Of a stretch of DNA of 8,836 nt, positions 1 to 5,713 are shown piece after piece. A program made the position numbers and the translations under genes. Position 1 is the first letter of the stretch. Each line of letters starts with the position of its first letter. The notes under the pieces are model-generated. The model saw only the letters and a list, made by a program, of their open reading frames with translations. It had not been told where the DNA came from and searched no databases. The DNA is from an uncultured Eubacteriaceae bacterium (lineage in GTDB: Bacteria; Bacillota; Clostridia; Eubacteriales; Eubacteriaceae), in the NCBI GenBank assembly GCA_947625585.1, contig CANQOZ010000045.1:1-8836 (forward strand), given 5' to 3'.

Positions 1-432
1 TGGCTTCTTACCAAGAAATACTTTCGTTTCCATTGGCTCTCTTAAAGGGTCTATGGAAGGATTCGTAACCTGTGAAGCATTAATTAAGATTCGATCCCAA
101 TAGATTGGATAGTCCTGTGGATTACCCATACTAGAGAGTAGAACCCCACCAGTGTTTGCCTGGCGGTAAATTTCTTCGATATTACTTTGTTTCCAGTTGT
201 TGTTTAATTTAAATTGGTTCTCTGTCGGAACAATTTTTAAAGCTCTTGTCGGACAGAGTGAAACACAGCGTTGACAGTCAACGCAGCTTGCTTCATCAGA
301 AACCATACAGTCAAATTCTTCATCATAGTGATGAACATTGTTTGAGCATTGTCTTTGACAAACTTTACATTTGATGCATCGACTTTGGTCTCTGTGAACC
401 TCAAAAGGTGGATATAAATAATTAACCGGCAT
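1..432 (-). CDS. Archaeal-type glutamate synthase, ferredoxin/FMN subunit (5' part only)
   Basis: This is the first 144 codons of a gene whose remainder lies beyond the left edge. The start is the ATG at 432-430, inside the end of the upstream amidotransferase gene in another frame, with a GGAGG at 449-445 about 12 nt upstream. The visible part holds two [4Fe-4S] motifs: Cys19-x2-Cys22-x2-Cys25-x3-Cys29, and Cys50-x2-Cys53-x2-Cys56-x3-Cys60-Pro. The residues after them (INASQVTNPSIDPLREP) resemble the start of the FMN-binding glutamate synthase domain. In archaeal-type glutamate synthases, this subunit takes electrons through ferredoxin clusters and reduces the 2-iminoglutarate formed from 2-oxoglutarate and glutamine-derived ammonia. 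It very probably forms one transcript and one enzyme with the upstream subunit. The later GXGXG domain and any flavoprotein partner are not visible. The family call rests on the Cys pattern, the post-ferredoxin sequence and the neighbour. Confidence 0.85.
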   Translation of the reverse strand, partial: MPVNYLYPPFEVHRDQSRCIKCKVCQRQCSNNVHHYDEEFDCMVSDEASCVDCQRCVSLCPTRALKIVPTENQFKLNNNWKQSNIEEIYRQANTGGVLLSSMGNPQDYPIYWDRILINASQVTNPSIDPLREPMETKVFLGKKP

Positions 433-1537
433 TGTTCTGTTTAGCCTCCGGATCTACTTTAACAATAATCGGTTCTCCTCCTGCGGGAGCCCAGATTCCT
501 TCAATATCAGGACAAACTTCCCTGATAGCACTTTCTTCACTAGCAATGTATACGATATCGTCTTTTTCACCAGCTACCATGGAACGTAGTTTTAACCTGT
601 CGTTTAATGCCATTAGTCCATTTTCAAAACCACAAATGATTGAAAACGGTCCTGTAACCAGAAATGATGAGAACATATTTCTGAGTGTTTTATAACGTTC
701 CTGTTCAACCTGTGGTAGTTCTTGGATTTCTTCCCAGAATGGTGCAGCGATAACTTTAGCTATATCTTCAAAGCTAAACCCCTGACGTCTATTTAAGTAG
801 TCAATAATGTAGGTGATAACTTCCGTATCCGTTAAGAGTGAACAGGTATAGTCAAACATTTCAATTGTTCTGCGATTAGTGTCATATGAAGAAATTTCAC
901 CATTATGGACTACAGAATAGTCAAGTAGAGCAAACGGATGAGCTCCACCCCACCAACCAGGCGTATTTGTTGGATATCTACCATGAGCTGTCCAACAATA
1001 GGCATCGTATAAGTCTAGTCTGTAGAATTCCCCAACATCTTCCGGGTAGCCAACTGCTTTGAAAACTCCCATGTTTTTACCACTCGAGAAGACGTAAGCT
1101 CCTTCAACATTTTTATTTATATGAAATACCGAATTGACGACATACATTCTTTCATCAACATTGTCATGCTGTTCTACGTGAGTCATCAATGGTTTAACGA
1201 AGTAGCGCATAATAATAGGAGCTTCTGTTATCGAATCAACAGGTTTTGTTGGAATAATTCCCATTGAAGCTATTTCAAAATTCTGGTCTAGGTAACGTTC
1301 CGTTTCCTCTTTAGCCTGCATATCATCATAAAAGATGTGAAACGCATAATAGTCGGCAAATTCCGGGTAAATCCCGTAACCGGCAAAGCCACCCCCAAGA
1401 CCATTAGAACGGTCATGCATAACACGGATTGCATCAACAATGCTCTGACCGTTAATTGAATTCTTTCCAGTTCGATCGATAATACCGCAAATAGCGCAAC
1501 CTGAAGGGATCCTTACTTGTCCTTCCTTGCGTAACAT
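422..1537 (-). CDS. Class II glutamine amidotransferase subunit of archaeal-type glutamate synthase (GltB1-like)
   Basis: The 371-aa protein hydrolyses glutamine and delivers the ammonia to the synthase subunit encoded immediately downstream. The segment PSGCAICGII at residues 11-20 fits the N-terminal nucleophile pattern C-x-I-x-G, making Cys14 the likely nucleophile. In that case the first 13 residues would be a propeptide or a non-processed extension. Cys17 is a less likely alternative. Other class II amidotransferase landmarks are MHDRSNGLGGGFAGYGIYP (40-58), HGRYPTNTPGWW (185-196), the oxyanion/substrate segment HNGEI (211-215), TDTEV (236-240) and SEESAIRE (333-340). The start ATG at 1537 has an AAAGGAA ribosome binding site 8-9 nt upstream. 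The stop overlaps the next gene by 11 nt, suggesting translational coupling. A consensus promoter and a leader terminator lie upstream. Here the amidotransferase is a free subunit, as in archaeal-type enzymes, and not the N-terminal part of a large bacterial GltB. Confidence 0.9.
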   Translation of the reverse strand: MLRKEGQVRIPSGCAICGIIDRTGKNSINGQSIVDAIRVMHDRSNGLGGGFAGYGIYPEFADYYAFHIFYDDMQAKEETERYLDQNFEIASMGIIPTKPVDSITEAPIIMRYFVKPLMTHVEQHDNVDERMYVVNSVFHINKNVEGAYVFSSGKNMGVFKAVGYPEDVGEFYRLDLYDAYCWTAHGRYPTNTPGWWGGAHPFALLDYSVVHNGEISSYDTNRRTIEMFDYTCSLLTDTEVITYIIDYLNRRQGFSFEDIAKVIAAPFWEEIQELPQVEQERYKTLRNMFSSFLVTGPFSIICGFENGLMALNDRLKLRSMVAGEKDDIVYIASEESAIREVCPDIEGIWAPAGGEPIIVKVDPEAKQNNAG

Positions 1538-1559
1538 AACAGAAATTCCTTTCTAGAAT

Positions 1560-1602
1560 AAAAAAGGTGTTTGAGGAATAGAATTCCTATCAAACACCTT
1601 TG
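1560..1602 (-). terminator. Intrinsic terminator inside the gltB1 leader (attenuator)
   Basis: On the minus strand the 12-nt arm AAAGGTGTTTGA (1574-1563, with partner TCAAACACCTTT at 1601-1590 on the plus strand) forms a perfect 12-bp stem. It continues inward through a 2-nt bulge into a 5-bp GGAAT/ATTCC stem with a 3-nt loop. The 3' arm runs straight into TTTTTT (1565-1560). It lies between the promoter at 1632-1660 and the gltB1 ribosome binding site near 1550, so it would stop transcription before the gene unless something prevents its folding. The plus-strand direction lacks a comparable U tract. The structure is directly visible, while a regulatory role is inferred from position. Confidence 0.85.
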
Positions 1603-1607
1603 TTTAA
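1590..1607 (-). promoter_or_regulatory. ANTAR-like hexaloop hairpin overlapping the gltB1 leader terminator
   Basis: Reading the minus strand, TTAAAC (1607-1602) pairs with GTTTGA (1595-1590), with one G-U pair, closing the six-base loop AAAGGT (1601-1596). A hexaloop with A at position 1 and G at position 4, overlapping the 5' arm of a terminator, is the form described for the second hairpin of RNA targets of ANTAR antiterminators. A matching first hairpin is not convincing: a five-pair stem upstream (AATTT/GAATT on the minus strand) has the loop TATGAT, with G4 but T1. This is therefore a candidate only. Confidence 0.35.
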
Positions 1608-1631
1608 ATTCATCATAAAATTGCAACCTAA

Positions 1632-1660
1632 ATTATAGAAAATTTTGAAAATATTTTCAA
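1632..1660 (-). promoter_or_regulatory. Promoter of the glutamate synthase operon
   Basis: On the minus strand the -35 box TTGAAA (1660-1655) and the -10 box TATAAT (1637-1632) are separated by 17 bp, close to the sigma-A consensus. Transcription should start near 1627-1624, giving a leader of about 90 nt that contains the terminator at 1560-1602. Confidence 0.75.
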
Positions 1661-1693
1661 GAGATTAAAGAAGGTAAACGTTTTTCAATTATA

Positions 1694-1730
1694 ATAAAAA
1701 TCTCCAGAAGAAATGACAAAACTGGAGATT
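1694..1730 (-). terminator. Terminator-like hairpin between the divergent gltB and glnN promoters
   Basis: A perfect 9-bp stem (AATCTCCAG at 1699-1707 with CTGGAGATT at 1722-1730) has a 14-nt loop. On the minus strand it is followed by TTTATTAT, giving five consecutive T with the stem end, so it could terminate minus-strand transcripts entering the gltB promoter region. A minus-strand TATAAT at 1781-1776 with a TTCACT 19 bp further upstream could feed it. What transcript it ends is unknown. Confidence 0.5.
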
Positions 1731-1733
1731 AAA

Positions 1734-1757
1734 AATTTACTAAATTTTTAGTAAATT
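1734..1757. repeat. 24-bp near-perfect palindrome in the divergent control region
   Basis: AATTTACTAAA and TTTAGTAAATT are perfect 11-bp inverted arms separated by TT. The site lies between the two divergent promoters, about 75 bp upstream of the gltB -35 box. Either an operator or a small hairpin is possible. Confidence 0.5.
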
Positions 1758-1765
1758 CTAAGGAG

Positions 1766-1789
1766 TACAACTATTATTATACAACTATT
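1766..1789. repeat. Direct repeat TACAACTATT x2
   Basis: The 10-mer TACAACTATT occurs at 1766-1775 and 1780-1789 with a 14-bp period, next to the palindrome at 1734-1757. It may belong to a regulator binding region or be a chance A+T-rich repeat. Confidence 0.35.
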
Positions 1790-1878
1790 TTAAATTTCAT
1801 AGTGAAAAATTGCTGAGAAACGAATAAAATTCAGAAATTTTATTAAAAATTTGAAATTGAAATTGTTCTCAATGAAAA

Positions 1879-1904
1879 AAATTACAAGTTAATTCTTGTA
1901 ATTT
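1879..1904. promoter_or_regulatory. Dyad operator candidate over the glnN -35 box
   Basis: AAATTACAAG (1879-1888) and CTTGTAATTT (1895-1904) are perfect 10-bp inverted arms around TTAATT. The right arm contains the glnN -35 box, so a dimeric protein bound here would overlap RNA polymerase. The arms are not in the order of the Bacillus GlnR box (TGTNA-N7-TNACA). Confidence 0.45.
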
Positions 1905-1924
1905 CAAAATTATGTGATTATAAT
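1896..1924 (+). promoter_or_regulatory. Promoter of glnN
   Basis: The -35 box TTGTAA (1896-1901) and the -10 box TATAAT (1919-1924) have a 17-bp spacer. The start site should be near G1931/A1932, only about 10 nt before the leader terminator. No other comparably good promoter is nearer to glnN. Confidence 0.7.
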
Positions 1925-1937
1925 TTTATCGAAATAG

Positions 1938-1980
1938 CAAAGGCGCAGGGACAGGGATTACTGTCTGCTGCGCTTTTTTT
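1938..1980 (+). terminator. Intrinsic terminator inside the glnN leader (attenuator)
   Basis: GCGCAG (1943-1948) pairs with CTGCGC (1968-1973). An inner GACAG (1950-1954) pairs with CTGTC (1961-1965) around a 6-nt loop, and TTTTTTT (1974-1980) follows. The hairpin sits right after the predicted start site and 25 nt before the glnN start codon, so by default it would release an RNA of about 50 nt. The 5' edge CAAAGGCGC (1938-1946) resembles CAAAGGTGT at the same place in the gltB1 leader. Confidence 0.85.
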
Positions 1981-2005
1981 ATAGCTTTTGAAAGAAGGAT
2001 TTTAA

Positions 2006-4147
2006 ATGCCTGAATATATTGAAATAGAACACGAAGTTAACAACGACGATACGAAGGAAAAAATAATTGACTTGTTTGGTTCAAAAGTTTTCAACTTAAC
2101 CGTTATGCGTAAGCGACTACCAAAGCATGTTTACAATTCAATGGTTAAAGTTATGAAGGAAGACGAACCACTTGAAAGAGAAACTGCTGAAGTTGTAGCA
2201 AACGCTATGAAAGATTGGGCACTTGAACAAGGTGCTACCCACTTTACACATTGGTTTCAACCATTAACAGGGGTTACAGCCGAAAAACATGATGCATTTA
2301 TTAACCCAACAGATGAAGGGAAAGTAATCATGGAATTCTCTGGTAAAGAACTTGTTAAAGGCGAACCCGATGCTTCCTCATTTCCATCAGGTGGATTAAG
2401 AGCTACATTTGAAGCTCGTGGTTATACTGCTTGGGACCCAACATCTTTTGCCTTTGTCAAAGGAACCACTCTTTATATTCCAACTACTTTCATTTCCTAT
2501 ACAGGAGAGGTTCTTGATAAGAAAACTCCACTTTTACGTTCAATGAAAGCTATAAGCGATGAAGCTATTAAAACATTAAAGCATTTTGGAAAAGATGTTA
2601 AAAAAGTCACAACGACTGTTGGGGCTGAACAGGAATATTTCCTAGTTGAACGTGATATGTATAAAAAGCGTAAAGACCTCATTTTAACGGGTCGTACTTT
2701 GTTTGGTGCTGAACCACCAAAAGGACAGGAATTAGACGATCACTACTTTGGTAAAATCCGTGGTCGTGTTTGCCGTTATATGCAGGACTTAGACCGTTCA
2801 TTATGGGAATTAGGAATTCCTTCAAAAACAAGACATAACGAAGTTGCTCCTTCACAGCACGAATTAGCACCAGTATTTTCAACTTCCAATCAAGCTGTTG
2901 ATAATAACCAGTTAATCATGGAAGTAATGAAACAAGCTGCCTACAGAGCAGATCTATATTGCCTACTTCATGAAAAACCGTTTGAAGGTGTTAATGGTTC
3001 TGGTAAACATAATAACTGGGCAATCAGTACAGATGAAGGTGAAAATCTATTAAACCCAGGATCAAATCCATCTGAAAATTTACAGTTCATGACTTTCCTA
3101 ACAGCTGTTATTGAAGCAGTTGACCGTTATCCTGAACTACTTAGGATCAATGTTGCTTCAGCTGGTAATGACCATCGTTTAGGAGCTAATGAAGCACCAC
3201 CAGCTATTATTTCAATCTTCTTAGGCGAACAACTGGAAAATGCTATCAATAACTTGATGAATGATACTGTAGAAGATAATAGTGAAAGAGAACAAATCGA
3301 CGTTGGTGTTGATGTTGTTCCTAATATCTTTAAAGATGATACGGACAGAAACAGAACATCTCCATTTGCTTTTACAGGAAATAAGTTTGAGTTCAGGATG
3401 CTCGGTTCAAACCAGTCTATTTCAGACCCAAATATTACCTTAAATACGATTGTTGCTGAAGTTCTAAAAGAGTTTAACGAAGAAATGGATAAGATGGATA
3501 AAGATAACTTTGATCAGGAACTCCGTCAAATGTTAAAGAAACATCTTAAAGACCATAGTCGTATTATCTTCAATGGTGACAACTATAATCCAAAATGGGT
3601 CGAAGAAGCAGAAAAGAGAGGCTTACCAAACTTAAAGACAACACCAGATGCTTTAAAGGAATTACTACTTGATAAAAATATTGAAGTATTCGAAAACAAT
3701 AACATTTTAAACAAGACTGAAATGGAAGCTAGACAGCAGGTCTATTTCGAAGATTATGCTAAGACTATCAATATTGAAGCTCAAACAATGATTTCGATGG
3801 TTTACCATGAAATCCTACCTGCTTGCTTAGATTATACTCGTGATTTAACAGAAACCTTAAGCAATAAGAAGGGCTTAAATCTTGATATTAATACTACAAC
3901 TGAAGAAAAGGTTTTAAGAAAAATCAGTGATTTGACTGCTGAACTAACAGAAGCTACTGAAGGTCTTGAAAAATTAGATAAAAAAGCAAAAGCTATAGAA
4001 CCAGGTTATGATCAAGCTAAATTCTTCCAAGAAAAGGTAATACCTGCTATGGATAAAGTTAGGGAACCTGCTGATAAGTTAGAAGGATTAGTTGGTGAAG
4101 AATACTGGCCATATCCAATTTATGAAGATCTACTATTCTATGTCTAA
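2006..4147 (+). CDS. glnN: Glutamine synthetase type III (GSIII)
   Basis: The 713-aa cytoplasmic enzyme makes glutamine from glutamate, ammonia and ATP, and supplies the glutamate synthase encoded divergently. The length and motifs are those of GSIII, which is much larger than GSI. They are FGSKVFN (24-30), THFTHWFQPLTGVTAEKHD (78-96), the GSIII signature SSFPSGGLRATFEARGYTAWD (124-144), metal/substrate-region segments GAEQEY (206-211) and RHNEVAPSQHELAP (276-289), NGSGKHNNW (330-338), GNDHRLGANEAPPA (387-400) and RNRTSPFAFTGNKFEFR (448-464). The C-terminal third is largely alpha-helical and charged, as in the family. The start is supported by AAGGA about 7 nt before ATG 2006. The gene stands alone between its attenuated leader and two terminators. 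I see no frameshift or missing motif. In some clostridia GSIII is followed by an ANTAR regulator (NitR), but no such gene is present here. Confidence 0.96.
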   Translation: MPEYIEIEHEVNNDDTKEKIIDLFGSKVFNLTVMRKRLPKHVYNSMVKVMKEDEPLERETAEVVANAMKDWALEQGATHFTHWFQPLTGVTAEKHDAFINPTDEGKVIMEFSGKELVKGEPDASSFPSGGLRATFEARGYTAWDPTSFAFVKGTTLYIPTTFISYTGEVLDKKTPLLRSMKAISDEAIKTLKHFGKDVKKVTTTVGAEQEYFLVERDMYKKRKDLILTGRTLFGAEPPKGQELDDHYFGKIRGRVCRYMQDLDRSLWELGIPSKTRHNEVAPSQHELAPVFSTSNQAVDNNQLIMEVMKQAAYRADLYCLLHEKPFEGVNGSGKHNNWAISTDEGENLLNPGSNPSENLQFMTFLTAVIEAVDRYPELLRINVASAGNDHRLGANEAPPAIISIFLGEQLENAINNLMNDTVEDNSEREQIDVGVDVVPNIFKDDTDRNRTSPFAFTGNKFEFRMLGSNQSISDPNITLNTIVAEVLKEFNEEMDKMDKDNFDQELRQMLKKHLKDHSRIIFNGDNYNPKWVEEAEKRGLPNLKTTPDALKELLLDKNIEVFENNNILNKTEMEARQQVYFEDYAKTINIEAQTMISMVYHEILPACLDYTRDLTETLSNKKGLNLDINTTTEEKVLRKISDLTAELTEATEGLEKLDKKAKAIEPGYDQAKFFQEKVIPAMDKVREPADKLEGLVGEEYWPYPIYEDLLFYV

Positions 4148-4170
4148 TAAAATCTTCTTATAAAATATGA

Positions 4171-4203
4171 AAGGCGTTCTGGTGGTACTCACCAGAGCGT
4201 TTT
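4171..4203 (+). terminator. Rho-independent terminator of glnN
   Basis: CGTTCTGGTG (4175-4184) pairs with CACCAGAGCG (4190-4199) around a 5-nt loop with one G-U pair. TTTT follows, and the A tract on the 5' side extends the stem. It lies 24 nt after the glnN stop. Confidence 0.8.
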
Positions 4204-4232
4204 AATAAAGATTCTCGCTTTTGAATAATTAA

Positions 4233-4281
4233 AAAGCCATTTATTCTCTCTAAAATTAGGGAATAAGTGGCTTTATTTTTT
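4233..4281. terminator. Second, bidirectional terminator after glnN
   Basis: AAGCCATTTATTC (4234-4246) pairs with GAATAAGTGGCTT (4261-4273): 13 pairs with one G-U. T-rich tracts lie on both sides: TTTATTTTTT on the plus strand and TTTTTAATTATT on the minus strand. It insulates the next gene from glnN and can work in either direction. Confidence 0.75.
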
Positions 4282-4366
4282 GATTAACCTATTATTGTTT
4301 ATAGATGATTCAATGTTTATTGTGAATAGTAAATTGGAACTAGTTGTATTGTAGAAAGAAGTAAAG

Positions 4367-4394
4367 CTTACATTATTTTGTTATAAAATATACT
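4367..4394 (+). promoter_or_regulatory. Possible promoter of the 202-aa gene
   Basis: CTTACA (4367-4372) and TATACT (4389-4394) have a 16-bp spacer, about 35 bp before the start codon. The match is moderate, but terminators upstream mean the gene needs its own promoter. Confidence 0.4.
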
Positions 4395-4428
4395 TAAGAA
4401 AATTACGCTTGTTTATTAAAATTAGGAA

Positions 4429-5037
4429 ATGACTAAAAAACGAAAATTTAAGATCCCTAACAGATCAGATAATAGAGAAGCAAGGTTAGAAAATCGTTAT
4501 AAAAAAGCTTTAATTAAAATGCTACAGCACTTATATCCTGAAGAAAATTATAAAGATAATGATCGTTTTTCTAGAGTAGCTGTTAACGACATTATTAATC
4601 CAGTTACTCATAAAAAAGAATACGGAGTTGTTTTCTTTTGTAGAGATACCGTATTTTCAGTTGTAGAAGCTTTTGAAGGTATTGATGATTTAGTTTTAGC
4701 ATTTTGTATAGAAGGTTTAACTGTTGGGAGAGATCTCTGTTCATATTTACCATACTTTAATCCACATAAGCTTAAAGCTATTGTTTTTGAAAAGGATATA
4801 GATCCAGATCAACCTTTTGAAATCATAGTCGACCGAGGAATTGTTAAAAATTTTCCAATAGTATTTAGTGTCGACGAAATGATAAACTTTAATGAGCTTT
4901 TTGAAACCTACCGTGACGGTTTACCCATCCGGATTTTTAATCCGGCAACTGATCCAAAAGCTAGTTTGTGTTTTGAGGAAGCGAAGCAAATTCTAACTAA
5001 AATTCCAAATCGTCGTGTTCCAAGGGATTTATATTAG
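4429..5037 (+). CDS. Uncharacterised 202-aa protein
   Basis: I do not recognise a family. The protein has a strongly basic N-terminus (MTKKRKFKIPNRSDNREARLENRYKKA), then a mixed hydrophobic/acidic body that looks like a soluble alpha/beta fold. Segments include EYGVVFFCRDTVFSVVEAF (64-82), LVLAFCIEGLTVGRDLC and KLKAIVFEKDIDPDQPFEI, and the C-terminal tail is basic (KIPNRRVPRDLY). It has no signal peptide, transmembrane segment, Cys-rich cluster or HTH that I can see. It is a single-gene unit with terminators before and after it. The ribosome binding site is unusual: the only GGA (TAGGAA) sits 2 nt from the ATG. The next Met is at residue 31 and has no better site, so the start is kept with some doubt. 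The length and sustained protein-like composition support a real gene. A link to nitrogen assimilation would be guesswork. Confidence 0.75.
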   Translation: MTKKRKFKIPNRSDNREARLENRYKKALIKMLQHLYPEENYKDNDRFSRVAVNDIINPVTHKKEYGVVFFCRDTVFSVVEAFEGIDDLVLAFCIEGLTVGRDLCSYLPYFNPHKLKAIVFEKDIDPDQPFEIIVDRGIVKNFPIVFSVDEMINFNELFETYRDGLPIRIFNPATDPKASLCFEEAKQILTKIPNRRVPRDLY

Positions 5038-5085
5038 GTAAATAAAAGAAATAGATATAACAATAATGCAATTAAAATTTTTCTA

Positions 5086-5125
5086 AAAATGTAATCGGAT
5101 TTATTTAAATTTAATTACATTTTTT
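5086..5125 (+). terminator. Terminator of the 202-aa gene
   Basis: AAAATGTAAT (5086-5095) pairs with ATTACATTTT (5114-5123) in a 10-bp A+T-rich stem with an 18-nt loop, followed by further T and a second T6 run at 5131. It lies 48 nt after the stop codon. Confidence 0.65.
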
Positions 5126-5146
5126 GAAGTTTTTTAAAACAGATTA

Positions 5147-5155
5147 TGGTATACT
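5147..5155 (+). promoter_or_regulatory. Extended -10 promoter candidate
   Basis: TGGTATACT is an extended -10 element (TGnTATAnT). No good -35 box is at the right distance: TTGAAG is 20 bp upstream of the hexamer. It would start a transcript near 5162 that leads directly into the UUCG-capped hairpin. No ORF follows. Confidence 0.4.
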
Positions 5156-5161
5156 TTTGAT

Positions 5162-5240
5162 TGTATCGGAAGGGTATTCAACAATTTCAAATGTCGTCTT
5201 CGGATTGCATTTGAAATTGGAGTTTCCCCTTTGATTTTTC
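5162..5240 (+). ncRNA. Candidate small RNA: long UUCG-capped hairpin
   Basis: CAATTTCAAATG (5182-5193) and CATTTGAAATTG (5208-5219) make a perfect 12-bp stem. Above it TCGTC/GATTG adds further pairs and ends in C(UUCG)G (5198-5203), a very stable tetraloop when read on the plus strand. Below it AAGGG (5170-5174) can pair with CCCTT (5227-5231) across a 7x7 internal loop, and TTTGATTTTT follows. This fits either a roughly 80-nt RNA with its own terminator or the 5' domain of a longer RNA. The family is unknown, and expression is inferred only from the promoter-like site and the structure. Confidence 0.4.
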
Positions 5241-5278
5241 CTGAATAAATATGTCAAATAAATTTGATTTAGATAAAT

Positions 5279-5362
5279 AAAAAAACCACCTAAATAGGTG
5301 GTACTAACCTCATAAATAGTACCTTTTGAATAAATACATTTCAAAAGGTACTTGTTCTTTTA
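5279..5362. promoter_or_regulatory. Overlapping, mutually exclusive hairpins with a minus-strand terminator
   Basis: Three stems share bases. ACCACCTA/TAGGTGGT (5285-5292 with 5295-5302; innermost pairs constrained by the short loop) is followed on the minus strand by at least six T (5284-5279), a clear intrinsic terminator in that direction. GGTACT (5300-5305) can pair with AGTACC (5318-5323). AGTACCTTTTGAA (5318-5330) pairs perfectly with TTCAAAAGGTACT (5340-5352). The middle pairing excludes both outer ones, as in an attenuator. On the minus strand the unit reads 13-bp hairpin, linker, terminator. No protein gene follows on either strand, so it may simply end a minus-strand non-coding RNA. 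Confidence 0.55.
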
Positions 5363-5658
5363 ACGTTCCAGTTATTTAATATCCACATTTTCATTATTAT
5401 TAACAAAAATTATTTAAATTAATTGTTACTTTTAACAACGTTCAGTTTGTTCAATTTATTCTCTTGAAATACATAACTTGAGAGTGATAAGTTCACTGAA
5501 GAAATAAGTGTACTAAAACAATCTGAGAATTAAGAAAATAGAACAACCTGTTTAAAAAATAAAGAGAATTCGTTTTCTTTGGAAAATAAAGCCAGAAAGA
5601 ATTCTGTAATTCAATAACAGAAATTGCTCCTAATCAATAAATTCATCGTTTAAATAAA

Positions 5659-5693
5659 GACCTTTAGGGTGTCCCACTATCATCCTAAAGGTC
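5659..5693. terminator. 10-bp hairpin, possible terminator
   Basis: GACCTTTAGG (5659-5668) pairs perfectly with CCTAAAGGTC (5684-5693) around a 15-nt loop. It is followed by TTTATTTAAA on the minus strand and ATTTTATC on the plus strand. It is the first plausible stop for the minus-strand RNA that begins near 6014. Confidence 0.45.
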
Positions 5694-5699
5694 ATTTTA

Positions 5700-5713
5700 T
5701 CTATGATCATAGA
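5700..5713. repeat. 14-bp perfect palindrome
   Basis: TCTATGATCATAGA is its own reverse complement. It lies next to the 5659-5693 hairpin and a GTCCAA/TTGGAC inverted pair (5720-5745). No function can be read from it. Confidence 0.4.

Noticed and set aside
432..695. 87-codon plus-strand frame opposite gltB1
   Set aside because: It is a shadow of the amidotransferase coding sequence on the other strand.
1861..1980. Glutamine riboswitch or GlnR box upstream of glnN
   Set aside because: No glnA-motif core sequence is present and there is no TGTNA-N7-TNACA. The inverted arms are in the opposite order.
2497..2882. Two minus-strand frames inside glnN
   Set aside because: They are antisense shadows of the GSIII gene, whose frame is intact and strongly conserved.
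5144..5344. 66-codon minus-strand reading frame
   Set aside because: It starts with TTG, has no Shine-Dalgarno sequence, and runs straight through three perfect hairpins and a terminator. It is better explained as chance in structured non-coding DNA.
5285..5352. T-box riboswitch (AGGTGGTAC followed by a terminator-like hairpin on the plus strand)
   Set aside because: The core AGGGTGGTACCGCG is not matched after GGTAC, no stem I/specifier elements are visible, the plus-strand U tract is weak and no aminoacyl-tRNA or amino acid gene follows.
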